64,000 nucleotides of DNA from Chryseobacterium sp. JM1. GTDB lineage: Bacteria > Bacteroidota > Bacteroidia > Flavobacteriales > Weeksellaceae. Numbering within the stretch: position 1 is the first letter of the stretch; each line of letters opens with the position of its first letter. This document shows, one piece after another, positions 16,583 to 25,276 of the stretch. The position numbers and the translations under genes were made by a program. The stretch covers positions 124,001-188,000 of the forward strand of contig NZ_JPRN01000006.1 of the NCBI RefSeq assembly GCF_000737715.1, written 5' to 3'. The notes under the pieces are model-generated. The model worked only from the letters and a program-made list of their open reading frames with translations, searched no databases and was not told the DNA's origin.

Positions 16583-17191
16583 TTAGAACTTTAGATTGAC
16601 GCCTTCAGGAAGTTTTCTGTTAAAAACAGTCTTCGTGAAGTCTTCAATGTAAGGTTCTTTTTGTTTGATGACCTTGCAGGGATTTCCCACAGCAATAGAG
16701 TTGGAAGGAATGTCTTTGGCAACAATAGAACCCGCACCGATCACTACATTATCCCCAATCTGCACGCCCGGAAGGATGACAGAATTGGTTCCCACAAAAA
16801 CATTATTTCCGATGACAATAGGGCCACACTCATCATGGATGCTGTGGTCATTATGGTTATGGTTGGCAGAAATTAAAGACGTTCCTGCTCCGAAACCTAC
16901 ATTGTGCCCGATAATGATGCCGTTGTTCGCCTGAATATAAATATTAGGATTATCCCCCGGATCACATAGAATTCCCTTCTTAATTTTCGTGTGATTTCTT
17001 ACTTCTGATGTAAAATGTACCGGCCATGGAACCTGCCCGTTAATTCTCAGTATTTTTTGAGGAACCAGATAATGGAAAAAAAGAATATGAGGAAGCATAT
17101 ACTCGTACTTTTGTCGATAGTATTCCGGATAGAAGAAGTTATTAATTCTATGGAAAATCTGGTATTCAATAAATTTTTTAAGCGGATTCAT
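16583..17191 (-). CDS. hexapeptide-repeat acyltransferase (LbetaH family)
   Basis: This 202-residue protein has left-handed beta-helix hexapeptide repeats (IYIQANNGIIIGHNVGFGAG, IVIGNNVFVGTNSVILPGV, IGDNVVIGAGSIV). The His-rich insertion ISANHNHNDHS supplies the catalytic His of xenobiotic- or sugar-acetyltransferase enzymes. It most likely O- or N-acetylates a surface-glycan sugar. Its start overlaps the end of the flippase gene by 14 bp, so both probably act on the same polysaccharide. Confidence 0.88.
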   Translation of the reverse strand: MNPLKKFIEYQIFHRINNFFYPEYYRQKYEYMLPHILFFHYLVPQKILRINGQVPWPVHFTSEVRNHTKIKKGILCDPGDNPNIYIQANNGIIIGHNVGFGAGTSLISANHNHNDHSIHDECGPIVIGNNVFVGTNSVILPGVQIGDNVVIGAGSIVAKDIPSNSIAVGNPCKVIKQKEPYIEDFTKTVFNRKLPEGVNLKF

Positions 17192-18410
17192 TTTTCTTCA
17201 GAATAAACATGATGTAAAAATACAAAAATCCATAGCCTATAAATAAAAACAGGGAAAAAATACCCACCAGATAAGTGATTCCTTTCTCTTTTCCGATGAA
17301 GATCGCTGCAATATTGGCCAGGAATAAATAGATATTAAAAATCAGCGCTACATTGTTTCTCTTTAAGATGGTAAGAATATCTGCAATAGGATTGATAAGA
17401 CTTCGGGTAAGATATCCGAAAGACATCAGGAAAATAAACAGTCCAAGATGTTCCCAGTTTTTATTGAAAAACACTTCCAGAAGAGGGATTCCGGCTACAT
17501 TCACCAGGATGTATAAAGCGAGAATAATGTAAAAATTCATTAAGCTCATCTTTTTGGTGTACGCAAACAGTTCACTTTTGCTCCGGCCTCTGTTGCCAAG
17601 CTCGGCAGCTCTAGGATAATACACCGTAGCGATGGAAGAGGAGATCAGAAGAAGCGGGACAGACATGATTTTTACGGTTAAAGAATATTCTCCCAGCAGC
17701 GAATCAGCAAAATAAAGAGAAATCAGGATCGGCATAATATTATTCCCTAAAGCATTGATCAGCGTAGAAGGATAGGAATATCTAAAAAGTTCCGGCCTTT
17801 TTTTCGCATTGGCAATGTATTTTTTCAAATCCGGTTTTACAAAATATGTTCTGGCACAATAAATAGCGGCGAGAAAAGCAGCAATATACCCGATCAGACT
17901 CCCGATCACAAGTCCGTTTTCGATCTTAATAAACACAAATATCACCTGAAACAGAAAGCTCACCACAGAATCTACAATCGTAAGCACTGAAACCAGCTTG
18001 AACATTTTCTTTTTGGCTAAAAGAAACTTTGCATTATTGGTGAATAAATATAGAAACCCTGAAAAGATCCCAAGAAATATGATGTTTTTAGGAATGCCAA
18101 AAGGAATGAAGACCAGCAGAAAAGCCAGAATCATTACAGCTGCTGAAATAATACCTGCCGTACTGAAATTATTATTCACTTCTACTTCATCACCTTCCAG
18201 CATGATCAGATGTTCCTGAGCAAGACTGAGCACTACCGTAAATATACTCATGATACTGAGGTAGATGCTGAAAATCCCGTATTCTGAGGAGCCGTAATAT
18301 TTAGCAAGCAGAAGCCCGCCCATGACCAGAACAAACTTGGAAATAAAGTTCCCCTTAAAGATGGTGGAGATGTGGCTGCCGTTTAATCTTTTGAGTTTGT
18401 TTAAAAACAT
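17178..18410 (-). CDS. polysaccharide flippase (Wzx/MATE-like membrane protein)
   Basis: This 410-residue polytopic protein has about 12 hydrophobic helices. The first contains the family-like GLLLAKYYGSSEYGIFSIYL, as in oligosaccharide flippases of the MviN/MATE fold. It would move a lipid-linked surface glycan across the inner membrane. It overlaps the acyltransferase gene by 14 bp and shares a divergent promoter region with the lipoprotein at 18482. No glycosyltransferases lie in the window, so this is a small satellite of a glycan pathway. Confidence 0.85.
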   Translation of the reverse strand: MFLNKLKRLNGSHISTIFKGNFISKFVLVMGGLLLAKYYGSSEYGIFSIYLSIMSIFTVVLSLAQEHLIMLEGDEVEVNNNFSTAGIISAAVMILAFLLVFIPFGIPKNIIFLGIFSGFLYLFTNNAKFLLAKKKMFKLVSVLTIVDSVVSFLFQVIFVFIKIENGLVIGSLIGYIAAFLAAIYCARTYFVKPDLKKYIANAKKRPELFRYSYPSTLINALGNNIMPILISLYFADSLLGEYSLTVKIMSVPLLLISSSIATVYYPRAAELGNRGRSKSELFAYTKKMSLMNFYIILALYILVNVAGIPLLEVFFNKNWEHLGLFIFLMSFGYLTRSLINPIADILTILKRNNVALIFNIYLFLANIAAIFIGKEKGITYLVGIFSLFLFIGYGFLYFYIMFILKKNESA

Positions 18411-18428
18411 GGTAAAATATTACGAGAA

Positions 18429-18436
18429 CAAATATA
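18429..18436 (-). promoter_or_regulatory. -7 promoter element for the flippase-acyltransferase pair
   Basis: The minus strand reads TATATTTG, 18 bases before the start at 18410. It lies 6 bases from the plus-strand -7 element of the lipoprotein gene, so the two divergent promoters are back to back. Confidence 0.55.
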
Positions 18437-18442
18437 TAATTA

Positions 18443-18450
18443 TACATTTG
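18443..18450 (+). promoter_or_regulatory. -7 promoter element for the lipoprotein gene
   Basis: TACATTTG, a perfect TAnnTTTG, lies 31 bases before the ATG at 18482, which is preceded by the purine-rich AAAGGAAG. Confidence 0.55.
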
Positions 18451-18481
18451 CATAAAAAAGATTATTGAAAATTAAAGGAAG

Positions 18482-19006
18482 ATGAAATCTAAGCTAAATC
18501 ATATTTTCATACTTAAACTTATAGCCGTCCTTTTTTTAACGGTTTCATGCGGAAGTGATGAAGATTCTTTACAGAGAATTGATCAGATCATGAATTTCTC
18601 CATCAAAAGTGCGGCAGGACAGGATCTGATGAACCCTAAAAAGGCAGGTTCATTCACCAGTTATTCTGTGAATGACTTTAACGGAACTACGGCTGTAGCA
18701 CCGGTATCCATTTCCCTGAGAATGACGACAGATTCCTTATATTATTTTGAGTACATTAAAGGAGCCAAAAGGATTACTCTGGATTCTATCAGCCCTGAAA
18801 ACAGAACCTACAAATCGAATCTGACTTTTACACTGAGCAAAATTGTAAATAATCAGACGGTTAGTGTTACTGATCAGATGGAAATCCGTTACCGCTGGAC
18901 ACCGACCGTATTTCAAGTTTCTCAGGTACTCTACAATAATAAAGAGGTATTTTCAAAGGCTGTGGATGCACCCAATGCGATTAATACCTTTATTATCACA
19001 AAATAA
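18482..19006 (+). CDS. hypothetical lipoprotein
   Basis: This 174-residue protein has a lipoprotein signal peptide with lipobox LTVSC (Cys23), followed by the acidic GSDEDS, a usual surface or outer-membrane retention context in Bacteroidetes. The mature part is predicted beta-rich and I recognise no domain. It is monocistronic, 66 bp upstream of serS, and divergent from the flippase. Confidence 0.8.
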   Translation: MKSKLNHIFILKLIAVLFLTVSCGSDEDSLQRIDQIMNFSIKSAAGQDLMNPKKAGSFTSYSVNDFNGTTAVAPVSISLRMTTDSLYYFEYIKGAKRITLDSISPENRTYKSNLTFTLSKIVNNQTVSVTDQMEIRYRWTPTVFQVSQVLYNNKEVFSKAVDAPNAINTFIITK

Positions 19007-19072
19007 TTTAAATTTGTAAAACGGTTAGCTTAATATGTAAGTTAATCATCTAATATTTAACATCTAAATAAA

Positions 19073-20341
19073 ATGTTACAAGTCAATTTTTTACGCGACG
19101 ATAAAGAACGCGTTTTAGAAGGTCTTAAAAAAAGACAATTCAAGAATCTTGGGTTGGTAGACGACGCTGTTGCTGCTGACGACGAAAGAAAAAGAATTCA
19201 GTTTGAATTAGATTCCCAACTTTCAGAAATGAACAAAATCTCCAAAGAGATTGGGCTTTTGATGAAAGAAGGTAAAAAAGAAGAAGCGGAATCTGCAAAA
19301 TCTAAAACACTTCAGTACAAAGAATCGAGTAAAGAACTGCAGTCCCAGTTAGATGTAACGGAAAAAAAATTACTGGATATTTTATACCAGATTCCAAACG
19401 TTCCTTACCAACTGGTAAAAAGCGGAGTTTCTGCGGAAGACAACGAAAACATTTACCAGTCTCACGATGTGGAGGGCCTTGGAGAAGGTGCTATTCCTCA
19501 CTGGGAGCTTGCGAAAAAATATAACCTGATTGATTTTGAACTGGGCGTGAAAATTGCCGGTGCCGGTTTCCCTGTTTATCTGGGTAAAGGAGCAAGACTT
19601 CAGAGAGCATTGGTTCAGTATTTCCTGGATAAAAACATTGACAAAGGCTATATGGAGGTGAATCCTCCTCACGTTGTGAATGAAGCTTCAGGATACGGAA
19701 CAGGACAGCTTCCTGATAAAGAAGGGCAGATGTACCACATTGGTCTGGATGATTTATACCTTATTCCTACAGCAGAAGTTCCGGTAACGAACCTTTACCG
19801 TGATGTATTGCTGGAAGAAAAAGAACTTCCGATCAAAAATACGGCTTTCTCTCAGTGTTACAGAAGAGAAGCGGGAAGCTACGGAGCACATGTAAGAGGT
19901 CTGAACCGTCTTCACCAGTTTGAAAAGGTAGAGATCGTAAGACTTGAAAAGCCTGAAAACTCTTATGCTGCTTTAGAAGAAATGGTAGAGCACATTAAGG
20001 AAATTCTTACCGACCTTGAACTTCCGTTCAGAGTATTGAGACTTTGCGGTGGTGATACAGGTTTTGCAGCTGCAATGACTTATGACTTTGAAGTATGGAG
20101 TGCGGCTCAGGAAATGTGGCTGGAAGTAAGTTCTGTGTCCAATTTTGAAACGTTCCAGTCTAACCGTCTGAAATGCCGTTTCAAAACAGACGGAAAATCT
20201 CAGCTGGTACATACCTTAAATGGTTCTGCAATGGCTCTTCCAAGAATTATGGCGGCATTGCTTGAAAACAACCAGACAGAAGAAGGCATCAGAATTCCTA
20301 AGAAGATTGCTGAATATGCAAGATTCGATCTGATCAACTAA
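19073..20341 (+). CDS. serS: serine--tRNA ligase
   Basis: Charges tRNA(Ser) with serine in the cytoplasm. The 422 residues start with the long two-helix coiled coil of SerRS that binds tRNA (about residues 27-110, rich in Lys and Glu). Class II motif 2 is FSQCYRREAGSYG and motif 3 is NGSAMALPRIMAALLE, both intact. Length is normal. It is followed by a strong terminator. Confidence 0.97.
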   Translation: MLQVNFLRDDKERVLEGLKKRQFKNLGLVDDAVAADDERKRIQFELDSQLSEMNKISKEIGLLMKEGKKEEAESAKSKTLQYKESSKELQSQLDVTEKKLLDILYQIPNVPYQLVKSGVSAEDNENIYQSHDVEGLGEGAIPHWELAKKYNLIDFELGVKIAGAGFPVYLGKGARLQRALVQYFLDKNIDKGYMEVNPPHVVNEASGYGTGQLPDKEGQMYHIGLDDLYLIPTAEVPVTNLYRDVLLEEKELPIKNTAFSQCYRREAGSYGAHVRGLNRLHQFEKVEIVRLEKPENSYAALEEMVEHIKEILTDLELPFRVLRLCGGDTGFAAAMTYDFEVWSAAQEMWLEVSSVSNFETFQSNRLKCRFKTDGKSQLVHTLNGSAMALPRIMAALLENNQTEEGIRIPKKIAEYARFDLIN

Positions 20342-20366
20342 GAGCTATCAGACTTTAATCTCAATA

Positions 20367-20400
20367 AAAAACCACTGAAATTTTTCAGTGGTTTTGTTAT
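20367..20400. terminator. bidirectional rho-independent terminator (serS / 20517 gene)
   Basis: AAACCACTGAA (20369-20379) pairs with TTCAGTGGTTT (20384-20394), with T-rich sequence on both flanks. It serves serS on the plus strand and may end read-through from the minus-strand gene that stops at 20517. Confidence 0.88.
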
Positions 20401-20516
20401 TTTTAATCAGGTTAAGAGATGATAGATATAAGAAGTCAGACATCAGACTGGGCTGGAACAATCCCCAACCCATTTACTCTCAAACACTCCAACTCTCAAA
20501 CACGCACCCCATAACT

Positions 20517-21935
20517 CTACTTCCCTTCAAAGTTTTCTATTGAAATAATACTGGCCTGATTGTCCATTGCTCTGGGATAAGCTAATGTCTTTACCTCCGG
20601 TCTGTAAAGTAAAGCCTGACTGTATGCCTCGCCACCTCCAAAATAAGGGTCTTTACCCGATGTTTTAGGAAGTGAAGGAATCATTTTACCACTGTTGCTG
20701 TCAAAATTAATAGCCGACAGACTTAATAATGATCCGGCTTTAAAAATATAATTCCCTTTTATATTCACAAGTCCGAAAGAGTGAATTTCCAGATCAGAAA
20801 GTCTGTCACTGTTTAGCTTTGTTATGGCGTCAATTTTACCTGTAGCGGTGTTTATTGCTACAATCCTTGGGTCACCTGTTTTATAAGACGTTTCACTAAT
20901 CATCATGGTTCCCATTGGAGATTTTACCTGTTTTGTTCCCGCATCAAGTTTACTTTCTGTGAAAATATAGATTTTATCTCCGCTTACATAAGAATAAGGA
21001 ATAAATACATCTGTTATTTTACTGCCGTCATTGTATTCTTTAACCACTTCGTTTGCAATAATTTTTCCTTCTTTAATATCATACAACATTAAATTTTCGA
21101 AATTGCTGGCATTAAATTTTACCGTTTTAGGTGTACTGTTAAAGGCAACTAAATAATCTTTATCACCGATAGATACAGCTGTTTCACTGATGACCTTCAT
21201 CTTCTCTGTAAAGAATTTCTCTTCCTGCCCTGAAGGCGTTACAAAAAGAAGCGATGCATTTTGATTGGCCGATCTTAATAGTCCGATATTTCCTGAATTG
21301 GTCACAAAAAAATCGGTATCAGAACTTCCTGCTTCTCCGGTAACTTCTTTGGTCCAGGCAGATTTCAGGCTTCCGGTGTCAATCACATTGATGCTTATTT
21401 TTACAGGTTCCTTTCTCGGAGCGTGCTGATAGAAGACCACTGCCCCATATCTGCCGTTTTCAGATTTCTCGAAATAAGCAGTTCCCGATTTCATCGTAGA
21501 TTCGATAGGGTAGGAAGCCAGCAGTTCACTGGTAAATGTGGCTGTAGTTTTATCGAAAATAATTTTATAGATGTCCTTCTTTTTTACCTTTCCTGCATAC
21601 GTTTCTGTGATAAAAACAATTTTATTTCCAGATTCAAAGCTTCCCAGATAATTAATAGGGGCGTATTTTTCTATTTGAGGCATCTCGTAAGAATAAGTCT
21701 GCTTCAGGTTATTGGAATTATCAAACTTCCTTACGAGTATTTTATTGTTGTTGCGAATACTGTTTTCGTTAATGCTGCTTTGCATATAATACGTGTCAGC
21801 TCCTCCGGCAATCAGTTTTACATCTTTTTCCTGAGTAACATCAAAATCAAACTTATTTCCGTACTTATAATTGCTCTGCGCCCATGTGATAGAAGAGAGG
21901 CAGATCGCTAATGCTGTAAATGTTTTTAGTTTCAT
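20517..21935 (-). CDS. hypothetical exported protein, possible beta-propeller
   Basis: This 472-residue protein has a signal peptide (cleavage near TWAQ). The mature chain is beta-rich with recurring patterns such as INYLGSFESGNKIVFI and NGRYGAVVFYQHA, suggesting a repeating propeller-like fold. I recognise no catalytic motif. It is translated 3 bp after the end of the upstream gene (21939-23120), so the two form an operon of secreted proteins. Function is unknown. Confidence 0.8.
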   Translation of the reverse strand: MKLKTFTALAICLSSITWAQSNYKYGNKFDFDVTQEKDVKLIAGGADTYYMQSSINENSIRNNNKILVRKFDNSNNLKQTYSYEMPQIEKYAPINYLGSFESGNKIVFITETYAGKVKKKDIYKIIFDKTTATFTSELLASYPIESTMKSGTAYFEKSENGRYGAVVFYQHAPRKEPVKISINVIDTGSLKSAWTKEVTGEAGSSDTDFFVTNSGNIGLLRSANQNASLLFVTPSGQEEKFFTEKMKVISETAVSIGDKDYLVAFNSTPKTVKFNASNFENLMLYDIKEGKIIANEVVKEYNDGSKITDVFIPYSYVSGDKIYIFTESKLDAGTKQVKSPMGTMMISETSYKTGDPRIVAINTATGKIDAITKLNSDRLSDLEIHSFGLVNIKGNYIFKAGSLLSLSAINFDSNSGKMIPSLPKTSGKDPYFGGGEAYSQALLYRPEVKTLAYPRAMDNQASIISIENFEGK

Positions 21936-21938
21936 CGG

Positions 21939-23120
21939 TTATTTATAAATCTGGTTTTCCAATTGTTTTAATTCTGCTTTCTCGTTGTATGACAAATCCA
22001 GATCTACAAGTTTTTCCTGCATCTCATTAAGATACTTTTCCGCATCCTTTTTGTTTTCAAGGGCTACATTCAGTCTTATTAAATTGAAATTGATGTATTT
22101 ACCAATTTTAGCGTTGTAAGGAGCTTTTTTGTCTTTATAATTGACTTTCTTAAGGGTTTGCTCCCAGATATCCGTTCCTTTTTTCATATTGGCAAAAGCA
22201 ATATTATTGTTGGTCTGATCAGAATTGGCCTGAAGCTTTCTTAAATTAGTGGTTACGTAGATATGTGCTTTTTCTAAATCATCAAACTCCCCTTTGTTTT
22301 TCACAAATTCCAGTTTTACCTGTTTGTTAAGGGTCTTGTATCCGTAATTATCATTCAGAAAAGTATTGATCGCCTTAATGTTGTTTCCAAGATATTTCTT
22401 TTCTTCTGTAGGTTTGTTAATGTTATCAGAAGGTTGGGAAGATACAAAAGTGAAATCCTGAGAAATGGTTGTGTTGATCTTCTCAGTTCCGTTTTCTTTT
22501 ACAACGATTTTTGTAGGCTGGTTGGCATAAGTCTGTCCCGCATTATCCTGAAAGTTTACTTTTTCCATCGTTACGTAAACATCTACATTCGGATTTCCTT
22601 TTTTATAACCGTCAATGGCAATTTGAGAAGCCAGAACATTATTGTCTACGATGAAATAGTCATTCAGATTCGGCTCTCTGTATACAGGAGGAGACGGCTT
22701 TGAATAAACAGGCTTGGAAGGAAGCTGAAGCTGTGGCTTTAGTCCTTTTTCCTGTAAAGTCAGACGCTCCAGAAGGCTCATCTTTTTAAATTCTGCCGAT
22801 TCTAACGCAAATTTCTCCTTTGCTTTTATAATTTCTTCATTGTAGTCTTTAAGAGACTGCTGATAATCGCTTTGACTTTCTGCAATGGTATTGCTGAAGT
22901 TGGCAACAGCTTCTTGATGTTCCTTTTTAGCTTGTTTTATTACATCTTCCTTAGTCAGGTTATAAGGAGAATTGACTGTAATATTATAAGTTCGGGAGTT
23001 TTCGCTAATGGAAGTTTGTGGTGCTTTTAAAACACGAAAATCAACCGTTTCAGAATTAATGCTTTGCGCATGTACACTGAGTGCTGAAATTACACTAAGA
23101 GATAGTAAAAATTTTCTCAT
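21939..23120 (-). CDS. hypothetical exported protein with coiled coil and C-terminal helical repeats
   Basis: This 393-residue protein has a signal peptide (cleavage near VHAQ). An N-terminal coiled-coil-like stretch (about residues 57-125, Gln/Glu/Lys-rich) is followed by a Pro/Ser-rich linker (SKPVYSKPSPPVYREP) and then a C-terminal helical region resembling TPR repeats (RLNVALENKKDAEKYLNEMQ). No family is recognised. It is the first gene of a two-gene operon with the 472-residue protein. A perfect -7 element lies at 23142-23149 on this strand. Confidence 0.8.
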   Translation of the reverse strand: MRKFLLSLSVISALSVHAQSINSETVDFRVLKAPQTSISENSRTYNITVNSPYNLTKEDVIKQAKKEHQEAVANFSNTIAESQSDYQQSLKDYNEEIIKAKEKFALESAEFKKMSLLERLTLQEKGLKPQLQLPSKPVYSKPSPPVYREPNLNDYFIVDNNVLASQIAIDGYKKGNPNVDVYVTMEKVNFQDNAGQTYANQPTKIVVKENGTEKINTTISQDFTFVSSQPSDNINKPTEEKKYLGNNIKAINTFLNDNYGYKTLNKQVKLEFVKNKGEFDDLEKAHIYVTTNLRKLQANSDQTNNNIAFANMKKGTDIWEQTLKKVNYKDKKAPYNAKIGKYINFNLIRLNVALENKKDAEKYLNEMQEKLVDLDLSYNEKAELKQLENQIYK

Positions 23121-23141
23121 GGTTATTTATAAATTAAGATT

Positions 23142-23149
23142 CAAAGATA
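23142..23149 (-). promoter_or_regulatory. -7 promoter element for the exported-protein pair
   Basis: The minus strand reads TATCTTTG, a perfect TAnnTTTG match 22 bases before the start at 23120. Confidence 0.5.
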
Positions 23150-23211
23150 ATATTTTTAAGCAAAAACTAAAATTTGTTAATCTGTTATGAAGAATGGGTT
23201 TAAACATAAAT

Positions 23212-23240
23212 AAAAAACGGCTGATATTCAGCCGTTTTTT
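23212..23240. terminator. rho-independent terminator at the end of the cbb3 operon
   Basis: AAAAAACGGCTGA (23212-23224) pairs with TCAGCCGTTTTTT (23228-23240) around a 3-base loop. It lies directly after the stop at 23245 on the minus strand and has T-runs in both directions. Confidence 0.9.
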
Positions 23241-23244
23241 ATTG

Positions 23245-23985
23245 TTATTCTGTGACAATAATGATTTTTTTGTCTGCGTTTTTTAATTGAGCTTCCGGGT
23301 CATACATCGCCTTAAGATCATACTCTATTTTTACGGTATACTTATCGATTTGCTTTACCCAGTCATGTTTTCCGGTGATGGATTTTATTTTGTTTTCAAA
23401 TTTCAGGGTGGTTCCGATGCTTTTGAAAAACATAGAGATCATTCCTTCTACTTTTTCGGCTTCCTCTTTTGAGGTTTTGCTCTTAAGGGTTTCTTCAATG
23501 TTTTTAAGATTGAAATTTTCTGTACTGATCGTCAGCGTTTTTCCGTCCCAGTGGTTGAAAATATTCTGATCCAGCGGAAGTTTTTCCTTTTTGTTATAGT
23601 TGCTCAGCAATTGATAATCAGCTTGCGTAAAGTGATCCATTTTTAAAGAAAAACCAGCCGGTTCATTGTTTTCTTTATTGGTCTTCATGAAAATCTTTTT
23701 CATGATCCTGATAGAATCCGGGTCTTTTGTTTTCAGTTTTCCTTCCTTCTGCTGTATATCCAGAAAACTTGTCCAGACCGTTGGAAGCTTATCGAAATCT
23801 CCGAATTCCTTCTGCTGTTTCAGAGAATCGGGGGTCATAGCCTTCATTTCGGATATAAACTGTCTCATATCGATATCTGTCACCGAAGTAGATGCGGCAT
23901 CCTTGTGGTATACAATTTCAGAATTGATGGTACACGACTGCAACACAAAAAGTGCTGCCGTGAATAAAAAGAGTATTTTTTTCAT
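23245..23985 (-). CDS. hypothetical lipoprotein, last gene of the cbb3 operon
   Basis: This 246-residue lipoprotein has lipobox FVLQSC (Cys18). The mature protein is Lys/Glu/Asp-rich and includes FLDIQQKEGKLKTKDPDS and a region of paired helices (NLKNIEETLKSKTSKEEAEK). It starts 17 bp after the TauE/SafE gene and precedes the operon terminator, so it is probably co-transcribed with the oxidase assembly genes. I recognise no domain; a role in cbb3 assembly or stability is inferred from location only. Confidence 0.8.
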   Translation of the reverse strand: MKKILFLFTAALFVLQSCTINSEIVYHKDAASTSVTDIDMRQFISEMKAMTPDSLKQQKEFGDFDKLPTVWTSFLDIQQKEGKLKTKDPDSIRIMKKIFMKTNKENNEPAGFSLKMDHFTQADYQLLSNYNKKEKLPLDQNIFNHWDGKTLTISTENFNLKNIEETLKSKTSKEEAEKVEGMISMFFKSIGTTLKFENKIKSITGKHDWVKQIDKYTVKIEYDLKAMYDPEAQLKNADKKIIIVTE

Positions 23986-24002
23986 GGAATTAGTTAGTTG
24001 TA

Positions 24003-24761
24003 TTAATGACAGTTCGTCGAACTGTGGTCGTGTCCCTCAATATGACAGTTAGCGCCATTATGATCTTTGGAAATCGTCATGGCTTCAGATCTTGGAGAAA
24101 TGTAAGGGATTCCCAGTTCAAGACCTCTGAGAATAAATAATCCTCCCAGAATAATCATAATCACCGGAACCGCTTTTAAAACCTTTACTCTGAAAGCCTG
24201 ATTCATGAGGTTTCCGGCTAAAACTACCGCAAACATGAATGGAAGGGTTCCCAGGCCAAATAAAGCCATGTATGAGGCTCCCTGCCATATTCCTCCGCTT
24301 GCAAGACTTGCCGTAAGAGCCATATAAACCATTCCGCATGGAAGAAAGCCGTTCAGAACACCTGTTGAAAATCTTGAGCGGTAATCTGCCTTCTGAAGTA
24401 ATTTTCCTAAATTCAGTTTTACAGAATACAGGAACTTGGAAAGAAAAGGAATTTTAGAGGCGAAATCTTTTCCGCCAAACGAAAACAGAGCCATGATGAT
24501 CAGAAGAATTCCTGCACCGATCGTAAGATACTGCTGAAATCCCGCCATTTCAAAACCTTCGCCTATAATTCCAAGAATCGCTCCCAATAATGAATAGGTG
24601 AAGATTCTGCCGAACTGATAGGTCAGATTTTGAAGATAAAAATTGGTGGCTTGTTTTTTCGTCAATCCCATCGATAAAGCAATAGGTCCGCACATTCCGA
24701 TACAGTGAAAACCGGAAGCGAATCCTAATGCAATGGCCGATAAAATGAGTCCTATTTCCAT
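24003..24761 (-). CDS. TauE/SafE (HupE-like) membrane protein in the cbb3 locus
   Basis: This 252-residue protein has about six transmembrane helices and the motif HCIGMCGPIALSMG in its first helix, whose Cys and His are placed to bind metal, as in proteins of this family that act in copper or heavy-metal transport. The C-terminus is His/Cys-rich (ANCHIEGHDHSSTNCH), consistent with copper binding. It overlaps the fixH gene by 10 bp. Within the operon it most likely delivers or exports copper for the CuB centre of the oxidase. It is not a proven sulfite exporter. Confidence 0.85.
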   Translation of the reverse strand: MEIGLILSAIALGFASGFHCIGMCGPIALSMGLTKKQATNFYLQNLTYQFGRIFTYSLLGAILGIIGEGFEMAGFQQYLTIGAGILLIIMALFSFGGKDFASKIPFLSKFLYSVKLNLGKLLQKADYRSRFSTGVLNGFLPCGMVYMALTASLASGGIWQGASYMALFGLGTLPFMFAVVLAGNLMNQAFRVKVLKAVPVIMIILGGLFILRGLELGIPYISPRSEAMTISKDHNGANCHIEGHDHSSTNCH

Positions 24762-25204
24762 ATCACATCATAATCCATTCTGTAGTCTGCTTTGTCTTTT
24801 GTCCACATCAGTCTTAGCGTGTAGTTTCCTACTTTTAATACCTGTGCAGGGATCATGAAAGACTGTGCGGCATCAAGCTGAACAGGTTTTTTGATATCCA
24901 AATTCTGATCGTCGGTTCTGTTTAAAACAAATTTTACCGTAGTATTGCTATTGTTATAGTCTTTTGGAAAAACAATTTTGATTCCGTTTTTTTCCTGGCT
25001 GTATACAGGCTTTTCCTGTAAATCATCCGCTCTTTTTTTAGCATCAATCACATCCTGATACTTAAGTTCCTCTTCGTAATAATTATCGGTTACCATTTCA
25101 GAATTCTTCTGCCCGTTCGGGAAAAGAAACATCATGGATAATATAAAAACAATGAATGCAAATAATGCGATTACCACACCGTGTCCCCAACTAAAGTTTT
25201 TCAT
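24752..25204 (-). CDS. fixH: FixH family protein
   Basis: This 150-residue protein has one N-terminal transmembrane helix (about residues 9-28, VVIALFAFIVFILSMMF) and a periplasmic domain matching FixH (TDNYYEEELKYQDVIDA). FixH/CcoH is needed to assemble or stabilise cbb3 oxidase. It is encoded between ccoG and the TauE/SafE gene, overlapping the latter by 10 bp. Confidence 0.87.
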   Translation of the reverse strand: MKNFSWGHGVVIALFAFIVFILSMMFLFPNGQKNSEMVTDNYYEEELKYQDVIDAKKRADDLQEKPVYSQEKNGIKIVFPKDYNNSNTTVKFVLNRTDDQNLDIKKPVQLDAAQSFMIPAQVLKVGNYTLRLMWTKDKADYRMDYDVIWK

Positions 25205-25276
25205 TTCTTCCGGATTTTTTATTTTTTATGGTCATAAGGAGCCTCACGATTTTTACATCCTGAAGACTCCTTATGA

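Noticed and set aside
20401..20516. C-rich simple repeats (ACTCTCAAACAC words) between serS and the 20517 gene
   Set aside because: The words are short and imperfect and do not form a stable structure or a defined repeat family.
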